From Clostridium kluyveri DSM 555 (GTDB taxonomy: Bacteria > Bacillota > Clostridia > Clostridiales > Clostridiaceae): a stretch of DNA of 64,000 nucleotides. The notes beneath the pieces were generated by a model. That model saw only the letters and a list, made by a program, of their open reading frames with translations, did not search any database and was not told the DNA's origin. The translations under genes and the position numbers were made by a program. Below, in pieces: positions 36,951 through 45,384 of this stretch (positions within the stretch are counted from its first letter, which is position 1; each line of letters starts with the position of its first letter). Location: the NCBI RefSeq assembly GCF_000016505.1, contig NC_009706.1, forward strand, positions 3,038,001 to 3,102,000. The letters are read 5' to 3'.

Positions 36951-38420
36951 TTACATGTCTTTCAATTTTGCAAATAATACTTTTCCCGAAGAATTTTTGG
37001 GAAGCTGTGATAAAAACTGAACATATTTAGGCAACTTATATCTTGGTAATACTGAAGAACAATAGTCAATTATATACTTGTCATCTATAGAAGAATTTTT
37101 ATCTTTTAAAACCACAAAAGCCTTTATAGCCTCCCCTAGAATATCATCCTCTACTCCTATAACAGCACATTCAACCACCTCTTTTATGCTGCATATAGTA
37201 TTTTCAATCTCCTTAGGACTTATTCTATTTCCTGCACACTTTATTATATTTTTTTCTCTGGAAACCACAAATATATATCCATCTTCATCCCTAAAAGCTA
37301 AATCTCCCGTGTACAAAAGACCATTTTTCAGCACCTTTTTGGTTTCTTCCTGGTCATTAAAATATCCCTTCATTATATTTCCGCCTCTTGCAGCTATTTC
37401 TCCCACCTCTCCCACAGAGGTAGGATTTCCTTCTCTATTTAATACCACAAGCTCTGTTCTCGGAATACCACATCCTATGGAGCCCAATTTATTTTTAATC
37501 TGCTCTGGAGGCAGATATGACAATCTAGCTGTAGCCTCAGTTTGTCCATACATAATATATACGTCAGTTCCTTCAAGTGCTTCACATAGTTCCGATATGA
37601 ATACTTCTGGAAGCCTGCCGCCTGCCTGGGTTACATACCTTAGTGAAGGTAGCTTGGCTGTCTTAATACTGGTCATTCTAAGTAATATCTGATAGGTACT
37701 TGGCACTCCCGCAAAACCAGTGCAATTATATTTTTTTATATCTTCTATAACTGTTTCAGGAAACATAAATCTATTATTTATTACAAGGCTTCCACCACAT
37801 CTAAAATGTGTGTTCAAAAGAGATGTTCCATAGCAATAGTAAAAAGGAAGTACCACTTCCACTCTGTCATTTTTAGTCAATTTCAAATACTCTATTATGG
37901 AATTGGTATTGTACATGAGATTATAATGAGTAAGCATTACCCCCTTTGGTTTTGAAGTAGAGCCTGATGTAAACATAATAAGTGCCGTATCTTCTTTTTC
38001 ATTTATAAAGCCGCTTAAATTAGTTTCATCTTTACTTGCCCAAATACTTTCCTCACTATATACCATGGTGTCCCTACAGACTATCTTATCTACTTTATTT
38101 CTATATTTTTTCTGGCAAAATACTATTTTTATTTTTAAAATATCCATAATATACCTCATATCGTTTTCAGATATGGTGGGGTTTACAGGGACACATATAC
38201 TCCCATTTTTGATTATTCCAAAATAAGTTTTTATAAAAAAAACAGAATTGTCTGAAATAACAAGTACACTATTTTCTTTTGAACATCCATTTTCCTGTAA
38301 TAAATAAGTTACATAATTTACGCCCCCATAAATTTCCCTATAACTTATTTTATTTTTATCTATTACTGCTATTTTATCTGAATCTTTAAACTCTTCAAAA
38401 ACATAATCAGTAAAAGTCAT
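36951..38420 (-). CDS. AMP-forming acyl-CoA/acyl-ACP ligase
   Basis: 489 residues of the ANL superfamily. A3 motif LIMFTSGSTSKPKGVMLTHY (about 149-168), A5 YIMYGQTEATARL, A7 LLYTGDLAFRDEDGYIFVVS, A8-like REKNIIKCAGNRISPKEIEN and A10 LPKNSSGKVLFAKL with the catalytic Lys. It adenylates a carboxylic acid and loads CoA or an ACP. Its start overlaps the ACP stop by four bases, which favours loading of that ACP. It is distinct from the LuxE-type synthetase downstream, so the operon has two acid-activating enzymes. Confidence 0.88.
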   Translation of the reverse strand: MTFTDYVFEEFKDSDKIAVIDKNKISYREIYGGVNYVTYLLQENGCSKENSVLVISDNSVFFIKTYFGIIKNGSICVPVNPTISENDMRYIMDILKIKIVFCQKKYRNKVDKIVCRDTMVYSEESIWASKDETNLSGFINEKEDTALIMFTSGSTSKPKGVMLTHYNLMYNTNSIIEYLKLTKNDRVEVVLPFYYCYGTSLLNTHFRCGGSLVINNRFMFPETVIEDIKKYNCTGFAGVPSTYQILLRMTSIKTAKLPSLRYVTQAGGRLPEVFISELCEALEGTDVYIMYGQTEATARLSYLPPEQIKNKLGSIGCGIPRTELVVLNREGNPTSVGEVGEIAARGGNIMKGYFNDQEETKKVLKNGLLYTGDLAFRDEDGYIFVVSREKNIIKCAGNRISPKEIENTICSIKEVVECAVIGVEDDILGEAIKAFVVLKDKNSSIDDKYIIDYCSSVLPRYKLPKYVQFLSQLPKNSSGKVLFAKLKDM

Positions 38421-38659
38421 ATTTCTACCCCATATTTTTTTAACATCTTCTTTACATCTCCAATAGTGTACATTCTGGATATATCCACTACATCAAAATC
38501 CACTCCAAATTCTTCTGATAGTCCTGTAACCAACTCTACATGAGCCAGAGAATCCCATGCCTCTATTTCATCTGGGCCTAATTCATCTTTGATATCCGCT
38601 GTATCTTTTATATTTAACGTATCACAAATTATCTTATTGAATTTATCTATTTTTTCCAT
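38417..38659 (-). CDS. acyl carrier protein
   Basis: 80 residues. The phosphopantetheine attachment Ser is in EAWDSLAHVEL (DSL motif, about residues 34-36), followed by the acidic helix GLSEEFGVDFDVVDISRMY. It is the first gene of the operon, 42-58 bases after a sigma-54 promoter, with taggagg-like gggatatactc upstream. It is translationally coupled to the ligase gene, so a dedicated carrier for the activated acyl chain is likely. Confidence 0.88.
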   Translation of the reverse strand: MEKIDKFNKIICDTLNIKDTADIKDELGPDEIEAWDSLAHVELVTGLSEEFGVDFDVVDISRMYTIGDVKKMLKKYGVEI

Positions 38660-38700
38660 GAGTATATCCCTCCAAAAATATATTAATTACATTAATTAAA

Positions 38701-38715
38701 GCAATTATCATGCCA
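38701..38715 (-). promoter_or_regulatory. sigma-54 promoter of the acp-luxEC operon
   Basis: Minus-strand TGGCATGATAATTGC matches the -24/-12 consensus with GG and GC 12 bases apart, and shares TGGCATGA with the abfD promoter. It lies 42 bases ahead of the ACP start codon. Confidence 0.9.
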
Positions 38716-38768
38716 CTTTTAAAAAATGTCCTGATTTCAAGGATATATAAATTCTCCAAATAACTCCA

Positions 38769-38850
38769 TTGCATTAATGCAACAAAATTATTAAATTTTT
38801 GTACAATACAATAGCGATCGTGCCCTATATACCTATGTTGCAATTTTGCA
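38769..38850. promoter_or_regulatory. candidate upstream activator sites for the acp promoter
   Basis: TTGCATTAATGCAA (38769-38782, perfect palindrome) and TGCAATTTTGCA (38839-38850) lie about 55 and 125 bases upstream of the sigma-54 promoter. Their core matches TGCAATATTGCA upstream of abfD. Confidence 0.65.
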
Positions 38851-38980
38851 TACTATTTCACTTTTGCAATTACATTTAGCTTATCCCACAGGATGTAAAA
38901 TATAAGTTACAGTTCCTATGATCACATTTCCAAAGATTATAACATATTATAGTTTTGTAATATTATGAGAGGAAAAAAAT

Positions 38981-39634
38981 ATGTATAATAATTATAATAT
39001 GTATCCCTGTTATTACTATGGAAATACACAAGACTATACTTCAGATATTATGTATGATACTTATAATATGTATCCCTGCCCCTACTTTATAAGTACAATT
39101 CCTTCGGATTTTTGGAGGGGATATAATGAGCCCTACATTCCTTATGATGACCAAATTGAATATGATTCAAGACTAGATCCTTCGTCCCCATCAAAAGATA
39201 AGGTCTCAATTGAATTGAGAGATTACGGACCACAGCCCTTTGTAGTTGATATTAATAAAGTTACCAGAGAAAATAATACTTTTCGTACTGCTTTATGGAC
39301 AGGATCTCATCTTCAAGTTACTTTGATGAGCATAAATGTAGGAGAGGATATAGGTTTGGAAATTCATCCGGATGTTGATCAATTCATCCGTGTTGAAAAA
39401 GGGCAAGGACTTGTTAAAATGGGAAACAGCAAACACAATTTAGATTTTCAAACAAAGGTTTATGATGACTTTGCAATTATGGTACCTGCCGGCACATGGC
39501 ATAATATTGTAAATACAGGTAATACACCTCTTAAAGTTTATTCTATTTACGCACCACCTGAACATCCGCGCGGCACAGTTCATGTTACTAAGGAGGAGGC
39601 AGAAGCCGCCGAGGGAAATAAAGTATCAAAATAG
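38981..39634 (+). CDS. cupin-domain protein with Tyr-rich N-terminal repeat
   Basis: 217 residues. The first ~35 residues contain a duplicated NMYPC unit (NYNMYPCYYYG and TYNMYPCPYF), rich in Tyr, Cys and Pro. Residues ~100-195 form a single cupin domain with the metal-binding set in IGLEIHPDVDQFIRVEKG and PAGTWHNIVNTG. It resembles spore-associated or sugar-binding cupins of Firmicutes; no enzyme activity can be assigned. Divergent from the acp operon. Terminator at 39673. Confidence 0.8.
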   Translation: MYNNYNMYPCYYYGNTQDYTSDIMYDTYNMYPCPYFISTIPSDFWRGYNEPYIPYDDQIEYDSRLDPSSPSKDKVSIELRDYGPQPFVVDINKVTRENNTFRTALWTGSHLQVTLMSINVGEDIGLEIHPDVDQFIRVEKGQGLVKMGNSKHNLDFQTKVYDDFAIMVPAGTWHNIVNTGNTPLKVYSIYAPPEHPRGTVHVTKEEAEAAEGNKVSK

Positions 39635-39672
39635 CTTCTAGAAGATAACAATTTGAACGAATCCCTTTTAGT

Positions 39673-39704
39673 TAAGAGGTTAGAAATTAATCTAACCTCT
39701 TATT
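39673..39704. terminator. bidirectional terminator between the cupin and G1 peptidase genes
   Basis: AAGAGGTTAGA-AATTAA-TCTAACCTCTTATTTG is a perfect hairpin; it overlaps the last codons of the minus-strand peptidase gene. Confidence 0.75.
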
Positions 39705-40718
39705 TGTATTGTAATAAATTAGTAATGTTATGGACTCTTCTGAATGGAATTGGCTGCTGAGATTATCTATATGCCTTTGCCTTGGTGGAGTATTATTAAA
39801 TCTACGTCTAAAGTTAGGGTCAATACTTGGTCCATTATTTAAGTTACTATTAGAAACTGCTGTAGTTGTGGTAAAGGACTCGCCATCTGATCCCAGTGAA
39901 GAAGGATAAATTACAATATTTCCACTGCTTGACTCCATTGCAACAGGACGAATTGTATTACTAGAGTCACTTAAAGAATTGCCATTAACTTTGGCAGATT
40001 CATACTTTACTACATCGGTATTTGCAAGAGGTACAAGCTTACCATATACATCTGATGGATCTTCACTTATCCACTCTGCAGATGTACCAATTCCTTCAGC
40101 ATAAGAGGAATCTAATGTGGTAGATATGGTTTCAGTTTTTATTTCACCACTAGGTGTAGTGGCTGTAAACGTCAGATTCCATGTAGAACCTGATGAATTA
40201 TATATATTTACATTAATAGTAGAGTTAATTGGTATGGTCATTGTATTTTGGGCAACATCAGGTAATTGCTCCCAGAATACTACTGCAACAGGTTGTCCAT
40301 TTTCTAGTTGTTCCATAGTTCCCATTTGAAGTAAATCTGAAGAATCCACTCCACCTAAGCCAATCCATTGTGCAGCCACCGCATTTTCATTATTTGAAGA
40401 AATACTGGGAACTGTCCAGCTTCCAGAAATACTGGTATAACTATCACTTTTTGACGCAGGTGTAACTATATATCCTGCCCAATTGCTGGATTTCTCCGTA
40501 TTATCGGGAAGATCTACTGTAGTTTCATTATTTTCAGATTGATAATCTTGAATTGGATGGATTAAATTTGGTCCTGGAAAACAGTAGTTTGATAAAACAT
40601 ATTTATTATTAACAATATTATGAGGCCGTTCTTTTGCAATAACAGAACTGCTTCCTAAGAGCAACAATACTGATAATAATAAAATTTGAAATTTTTTAAA
40701 CATATTTTTCACTTTCAT
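39687..40718 (-). CDS. secreted G1-family (glutamic) peptidase
   Basis: About 343 residues from the ATG at 40718; a GTG at 40733 overlaps the ribosome site gagaggtg. The signal peptide has the hydrophobic core FQILLLSVLLLLGSS with likely cleavage after VIA. The mature domain starts SSNWAGYIV and shows the eqolisin hallmarks AAQWIGLGGVDSSDLLQMG (catalytic Gln) and GTSAEWISEDPS (catalytic Glu). G1 peptidases are best known from fungi but occur in bacteria. The C-terminal ~40 residues (about NFRRRFNNTPPRQRHIDNLS) look unstructured. Confidence 0.8.
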   Translation of the reverse strand: MKVKNMFKKFQILLLSVLLLLGSSSVIAKERPHNIVNNKYVLSNYCFPGPNLIHPIQDYQSENNETTVDLPDNTEKSSNWAGYIVTPASKSDSYTSISGSWTVPSISSNNENAVAAQWIGLGGVDSSDLLQMGTMEQLENGQPVAVVFWEQLPDVAQNTMTIPINSTINVNIYNSSGSTWNLTFTATTPSGEIKTETISTTLDSSYAEGIGTSAEWISEDPSDVYGKLVPLANTDVVKYESAKVNGNSLSDSSNTIRPVAMESSSGNIVIYPSSLGSDGESFTTTTAVSNSNLNNGPSIDPNFRRRFNNTPPRQRHIDNLSSQFHSEESITLLIYYNTNKRLD

Positions 40719-40855
40719 TACTAAAATTTTCACCTCTCTTTATATTTGATTTATTTAAATTATAATAATGAATGTGTTACGAAATTATGGCAATAATATT
40801 ATTTTAATGTAAATTTTTTATTAATGATGTTAAAATTATTATTAAGTCCTTCTAA

Positions 40856-40916
40856 AATTCAGATGGAGAAAGTATTTCTCATAAACAAACTCCACCTGAA
40901 TCTAAGAATCATTTAA
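40856..40916 (-). repeat. dispersed hairpin repeat, copy B (reverse orientation)
   Basis: ATTCAGATGGAG pairs with CTCCACCTGAAT, flanked by TCTAAGAATCATTT. Read on the minus strand it follows copies A, C and D (AAATGATTCTTAGATTCAGG then TGGAGTTTG). It abuts the 3' end of a broken gene at 40917. Confidence 0.75.
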
Positions 40917-41172
40917 TTATTTTTTTACTACGGGTATCCCTACTTCACATTTGTAATCCTGTGATGATAGTTCTCTAGAAGGATACACTTCAAGCTCAGA
41001 TGCATCTGCATGCTCAAATCCCACTGGCGGAAACCACTCTTCAAAAATTCTTGACCATATATTCTGTATTGCATGTGGCATAGAGCCTATCGGTGTGAAT
41101 ACCACCCAAGTATCAGCTGGAATTTCCCTTATTTCAAATTCAGTATTCTGAAATCCTTGAAAAATTCAACTT
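40917..41172 (-). pseudogene. truncated GyrI-like (effector-binding) domain gene
   Basis: The minus-strand frame ending at 40917 encodes the C-terminal half of a GyrI/AraC-effector-type domain (IREIPADTWVVFTPIGSMPH, then IWSRIFEEWFPPVGF and DYKCEVGIPV). Upstream of about 41170 the frame is lost, with stops in all likely continuations, and there is no ribosome site. A full domain is about 150 residues; about 85 remain. Copy B of the dispersed repeat touches its 3' end. Confidence 0.7.
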
Positions 41173-41298
41173 CAAAAGAAATTACAGCAGCCAGTATAAT
41201 CTCATAACAGTTTTGCAGTCATATTATTGATAATAAGTACCTGCTATTATAAAATATAATAGCGAGTATAAAAAATTCATAACATACAAGGAGAGAAT

Positions 41299-41805
41299 AT
41301 GAATATTCAAAATGAGCTTAAAACCTATGAAAAAATTCATAAAAATGCCATAAAGACATGGATAATTTCAAAAACTATAACAAGTATCATAATTATTGCT
41401 ATTTATATCTTAGTAATGCAGCTATTTCTCATCCCCAAATTTGGACACATCCCTTTAGTTAAATATATAACTTATATATTGGCATTAATTATAATATCTA
41501 TCTCCATAGCAGACACATTTGTAGGATCTTTTTTAGAGTACAAGCAGTGGAAATATGCCATATTTGAAGATAAAGTTGAATTAATAAAGGGTATTATCAT
41601 AAGAGAAAAGACAATAATCCCCATGTCAAGAATACAAAATTTAAAAATAAAACAGGGACCTATTCAAAGAATCTATAAAATAACTTCTGTAAATATAATA
41701 ACTGCCGGAGGCCACCATGAAATACCTGCCCTGCCTGTGGAAAAAGCAGAAAAAATCACTAAAAATCTTAATTTACTTATAGAAGCAGGTGAAAAAATTG
41801 AATAA
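41299..41805 (+). CDS. PH-domain (bPH2/DUF304) membrane protein, YdbS-like
   Basis: 168 residues. Two hydrophobic helices (TITSIIIIAIYILVMQLFLI-like segment near 28-50 and ITYILALIIISISIADTFVG) precede the bacterial PH domain (KYAIFEDKVELIKGIIIREK, VPMSRIQN-type I/PMSRIQNLKIKQGP). YdbS/YdbT pairs lie together in many Firmicutes and are linked to export or antibiotic tolerance. The start follows aaggagagaat; the next gene overlaps by 17 bases. Confidence 0.8.
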   Translation: MNIQNELKTYEKIHKNAIKTWIISKTITSIIIIAIYILVMQLFLIPKFGHIPLVKYITYILALIIISISIADTFVGSFLEYKQWKYAIFEDKVELIKGIIIREKTIIPMSRIQNLKIKQGPIQRIYKITSVNIITAGGHHEIPALPVEKAEKITKNLNLLIEAGEKIE

Positions 41806-43201
41806 AATAGAAAGAAACCATATTTTAAGACTATTTTATGATTTTATAAATATGATTAAAAATTTTATATTCTTTGCAATCATATCAATAGGAGTTTTGA
41901 TAACTAAAATAGGACTTATAAAATCTATCTTAATATCAGCTATTTTAATTATAGTTATTATTTTATACCAATTTCTGGCCTGGAGAAAAAATTTCTTCAT
42001 AGTAAAAACAAACTCAATATATCATGAAGAAGGAATTTTTAGCATAAAAAAAATTGAAATACCATTAGATAGAATTAATACAATAGATATTTCTCAAAAA
42101 CTTTTAGAAAGAATTTTCAAAGTAGCTACTATTAAAATTGATACAGGAGATACAAATAAAGATAGTGAATTAAAATTTACTTTAGATAAGGATAAAACAG
42201 AAACCCTTAAAAATATTCTGCTTAAAAATCAAAATATTACTACAAACACCCCTGAAGAAGATAATCAGCTTTATTATATCCTAAGTTCAAAACACTTACT
42301 TATATATTCACTTATTTCAAATTCATTATTTAAGGGACTTGGACTATTATTGGTTGCACAACAGTTTCTTGATGATTATTTTAAAGCATTTATTAACATA
42401 AATACTTCAGATTACATAAATAAATTACAAAAAGACAAAATTTATAATAATATAAAGATTATATTATTTTTTGTGATTGCCTTGATACTTATTAGCCTTT
42501 GTTTGTCTATTATATATAATTTCTTTAAATACTATAATTTTAAAATGTGGGCAGATGAAAAAAATATTTATATAAATTATGGAGCTTTAAATAAAAAAAA
42601 TTATAGCTTTTACAAAGAAAAGGTAAAAGGTATACATATAAAACAAACTATTTTAATGCAATGCTTTAAATTTTTCACTCTGGAAATTGAAAGTATAGGC
42701 TATGGAGATGAAGAAGGAGAAAAATCCATATTATACCCAATATGCAATGCTTCTCTTAAAAATCACATTCTTAAAAATATATTTGAAGAATTTCAATATA
42801 CAGGGCAAATAAATAAACCTCCTAAAAATACATACTTTAGATTTTTATATAAAAAATTTATACTCTGGGCTGTTACAGCAGCCATCTGCTTTTTTATAAA
42901 ACCCAAATTTGCATTACTGAGTTTCATATTTTTATTATTCCTATTTATCATGGGACACCTGGAATTTAAAAACACTGCCTTTGGGATGGATAAAAATATA
43001 ATCTATATGTGCTGCCATGGCTTTAACAAAACACAATCTCTGTTAAAAATAAATGCAGTACAATCCATGACTCTGTCCTACAGCTACTTTCAATACAATA
43101 AAGGACTTTGTAACTATAGTATTATCTTACACAGTTCCTCTTTCGGTAAAACATTTCAGGTAAAAAATTTAAAAAATAATCTTTCAAGGGGAATTTTTTA
43201 A
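41789..43201 (+). CDS. PH-domain membrane protein, YdbT-like
   Basis: 470 residues with three bPH2 units each introduced by membrane helices (about 15-60, 160-240 and 350-395). The units contain IPLDRINTIDISQKLLERIF, a YYNFKMWADEKNIYINYG stretch and the final ALLSFIFLLFLFIMGHLEF helix pair. It overlaps the YdbS-like gene and starts at a GTG or at TTG 41798 (ribosome site gcaggtg). The C-terminus NNLSRGIF runs out close to the repeat region at 43299, so a slight truncation is possible. Confidence 0.75.
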   Translation: MKKLNKIERNHILRLFYDFINMIKNFIFFAIISIGVLITKIGLIKSILISAILIIVIILYQFLAWRKNFFIVKTNSIYHEEGIFSIKKIEIPLDRINTIDISQKLLERIFKVATIKIDTGDTNKDSELKFTLDKDKTETLKNILLKNQNITTNTPEEDNQLYYILSSKHLLIYSLISNSLFKGLGLLLVAQQFLDDYFKAFININTSDYINKLQKDKIYNNIKIILFFVIALILISLCLSIIYNFFKYYNFKMWADEKNIYINYGALNKKNYSFYKEKVKGIHIKQTILMQCFKFFTLEIESIGYGDEEGEKSILYPICNASLKNHILKNIFEEFQYTGQINKPPKNTYFRFLYKKFILWAVTAAICFFIKPKFALLSFIFLLFLFIMGHLEFKNTAFGMDKNIIYMCCHGFNKTQSLLKINAVQSMTLSYSYFQYNKGLCNYSIILHSSSFGKTFQVKNLKNNLSRGIF

Positions 43202-43796
43202 AATTGCCCTTGCAACAGATACACGCTGTTCCTCGTCCCCAGAATAAATATCCAAGAGATAATTTACCCAAATGATTGGACAATTTCACTCTAAGTCCAT
43301 CAAGTGATTCTTAGGCTCAGGTGGAGTTTGCTTGTAAGGAATACGCATCGTAATCTGAACCTTATTAACAGTATTCTTAGTGTCTTTAGCACTTAGAATA
43401 CGTTATCCTTTAGGGGAAGAACTTATCCAGGGGTGTAGCAGTGCTTATCCCCCACTTTGAAGAAGATGGGGGTATTAGCAATGGTAGCCTTCGGATAAAG
43501 AATACGAAAAGCTGCTACATGAGAACTCATAAGACTTCCATACATGAATAACAACCCTAAAATAAGACATAAAGGCCCTCATTTTTATTTTCATTCTCCT
43601 GAGAAATCAAGCTATTTAATATTTATATACTTATAATAACATTTAGATAAAAAAGAGCCTTAAATTGCTCTAAAAATCTCAATGTATTAATTTATAATAT
43701 ATGGTAATCATAAAGCATCTGCCATTACAGCAAATGCTTTCTTTGTGAATAGTCTGCCCAAACTTGGCTGCTGTGCCAAAGAGAACCGCTGCCTAA
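43202..43796. other. 595-bp intergenic stretch
   Basis: It contains repeat copy C (43299-43480) and, near 43711-43743, a hairpin built on AAAGCAT and ATGCTTT that could be a terminator for one of the convergent genes. No gene is visible in the remainder. Confidence 0.6.
43299..43480 (+). repeat. dispersed hairpin repeat, copy C (most complete)
   Basis: It starts ATCAAGTGATTCTTAGG and continues with GGTGGAGTTTGCTTGTAAGG. A second hairpin is GTATTCTTAGTG (43371-43382) with CACTTAGAATAC (43390-43401). The 3' module is CTTATCCAGGGG then GCAGTGCTTATCCCCCACTT and GATGGGGG, giving a CCCCCA/TGGGGG stem. It shares the second hairpin with copy D and the 3' module with copies A and F. Non-coding. Confidence 0.8.
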
Positions 43797-44804
43797 TCAT
43801 GACAAATATCCCTCTATATCTTCTAATTTTTCTATATCTAAAATATTTTCAATAATCAAATTTAGTTCATTACTACTTGCTTTTTTTATCCTTTCACTAA
43901 AAGTTCTATTTGAACAATTAAATTTCTTATTGACCAGCTTCAGAACCCTTTCTACATCCCTTAATCTAGCTTCTTCTCTCCCTTCTTTTCTTCCTTCCTC
44001 TCTCCCTTTTTGTGTATAGTGTATTTTCCTTATTTCATCAACAGACATACTAAATACACCTCCCTGTAATTTTTTAAATTCCTCATATTTACCTTCCAGC
44101 TCTAAGTTTTCAATTAAAAATAAATATTCCAGAAAATCTACTAATGCCTTTATCTGTTCATTGTTTTTTACTTTATCATAATTTTTAAGTTCTTTTGCCA
44201 ATTCCATTTTTGCATTATATATTTCTTCATCTGCTGCACCTGTATTTAATAATTTTTTACCTATTTTAAATACTATTTTCAATGGATTTTCATCACTTAT
44301 ACTTTCCAGTTCTATTTTTTCAACATCCACAGTTCTGAAATTATATACCAGTGTATCCTCCTCAAGTTCCGGTAATTTATATACGTATCTTTTATCTTTT
44401 CCTCTTTCTCCTTTATAGGTATAAATTGCTGCTGCTATTATTTCTGATTTATCATTATACTTATATCTAAACCTATCCCATATCCTATAAAAATACCTGA
44501 ACATTCTCTCTCCAAAAACCTCATACCCACTGATATAGCTTTGTACTTCTACATGTATGAATAGTATTTTACTTCCCCCGTATTTTAGTTTAGCTTTTAT
44601 AATTTTATCTGAAATTATTTTTTCACTGTTCTCCTTGTCAAATATCTCTTTTTGTATTTCATTTAACTCTTTATCCAATGACTCCGTTCCAAATTCCCAT
44701 GCTATTTCATAAAAAAGCTCTGGAAAAAGTAATTCTACTATTTCTACTTCGAAAGCTTCCAATATTGTTTTCCATGCTGCATCAAAATCATGTTTTTTTG
44801 TCAA
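43797..44804 (-). CDS. Rpn/YhgA-like PD-(D/E)XK nuclease family protein
   Basis: 335 residues. N-terminal FDAAWKTILEAFEVEIVELL and the nuclease core with ILFIHVEVQSYISGYEVFGE (E-x-Q of PD-(D/E)XK, about residues 82-101) and RMFRYFYRIWDRFRYKYN match the Rpn recombination-promoting nuclease/transposase-like family. The C-terminus has the KGREEGRKEGREEARLRD repeat that is common in the family and slippage-prone. Isolated gene; such genes are often multicopy in clostridia. Whether it moves itself is unknown. Confidence 0.8.
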   Translation of the reverse strand: MTKKHDFDAAWKTILEAFEVEIVELLFPELFYEIAWEFGTESLDKELNEIQKEIFDKENSEKIISDKIIKAKLKYGGSKILFIHVEVQSYISGYEVFGERMFRYFYRIWDRFRYKYNDKSEIIAAAIYTYKGERGKDKRYVYKLPELEEDTLVYNFRTVDVEKIELESISDENPLKIVFKIGKKLLNTGAADEEIYNAKMELAKELKNYDKVKNNEQIKALVDFLEYLFLIENLELEGKYEEFKKLQGGVFSMSVDEIRKIHYTQKGREEGRKEGREEARLRDVERVLKLVNKKFNCSNRTFSERIKKASSNELNLIIENILDIEKLEDIEGYLS

Positions 44805-44889
44805 AAGTTATTCACGCCCTTATATTTTAATTGATTTATTAATTTTATTATACCAAATTTCTATTAATTTTTTTACTAATATTTCAATA

Positions 44890-44945
44890 CACTTATCAAT
44901 AAAAAAATGCACAGCAGTGCTTACTTCCTATTTTGAAAAAATTAA
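44890..44945 (+). repeat. dispersed hairpin repeat, copy F (3' module remnant)
   Basis: ACTTATCAAT, then CAGCAGTGCTTACTTCCTAT and TTTGAAAAAATT parallel the 3' module of copies A and C (CTTATCC, GCAGTGCTTAT-CCCC, CTTTGAAGAA), without the left half. Confidence 0.45.
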
Positions 44946-45042
44946 CTTAATAAATGATTTATATAAAAATGTTTAACCAGTTAACCATAAATAATGATAG
45001 CATTAAGGCATTGAATAAAGATATGAAAAGGAGATATATATT

Positions 45043-45384
45043 ATGATTTATTATTTATTCACTATTTTTGCAACAATAACTATATTAGTCTACTTAATGG
45101 GTATTTATTGTTTTTTCAAACAATATTATAATAATTTTTTCGTAAATTTAACAATAGATAAAAATAATCTAACTTTACTAAAATCAAATAAACTAAACCA
45201 AGAAAATTATAAAAAAATTAAATTCATATTAACTTTTAGTACTATACTATTGATAATTTTATATTTATTGATGATATGTATTTTTAAATTAAATTATGAT
45301 CTTCTTAAAATTGGCATAATTATTTTAATGTATTTAATTATATTTATTTCAAATAAAGGTATTGAAAAAATAGGCGGAGTATAA
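45043..45384 (+). CDS. small membrane protein, unknown
   Basis: 113 residues with three hydrophobic segments (IYYLFTIFATITILVYLMGI, ILTFSTILLIILYLLMICIF and LLKIGIIILMYLIIFISNKG). The start follows aaggagatatatatt. No family recognised; very AT-rich. It may be co-inherited with the neighbouring remnants. Confidence 0.5.
   Translation: MIYYLFTIFATITILVYLMGIYCFFKQYYNNFFVNLTIDKNNLTLLKSNKLNQENYKKIKFILTFSTILLIILYLLMICIFKLNYDLLKIGIIILMYLIIFISNKGIEKIGGV

Larger units (their letters stand above)
38660..38980. other. regulatory intergenic region of the acp operon and the cupin gene
   Basis: This 321-bp divergent region holds the sigma-54 promoter (38701-38715) and three TGCA-rich elements (38769-38782, 38839-38850 and a TTTTGCAATT at 38862). 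The cupin gene promoter on the plus strand must lie in the right part. No further gene is visible. Confidence 0.7.

Noticed and set aside
33776-38659. A bioluminescence operon
   Set aside because: luxA and luxB are absent and the organism is an anaerobe; only reductase-type genes are present.
38643-38843. Minus-strand 66-codon frame upstream of the ACP gene
   Set aside because: It covers the sigma-54 promoter and activator sites, and no ribosome site precedes it.
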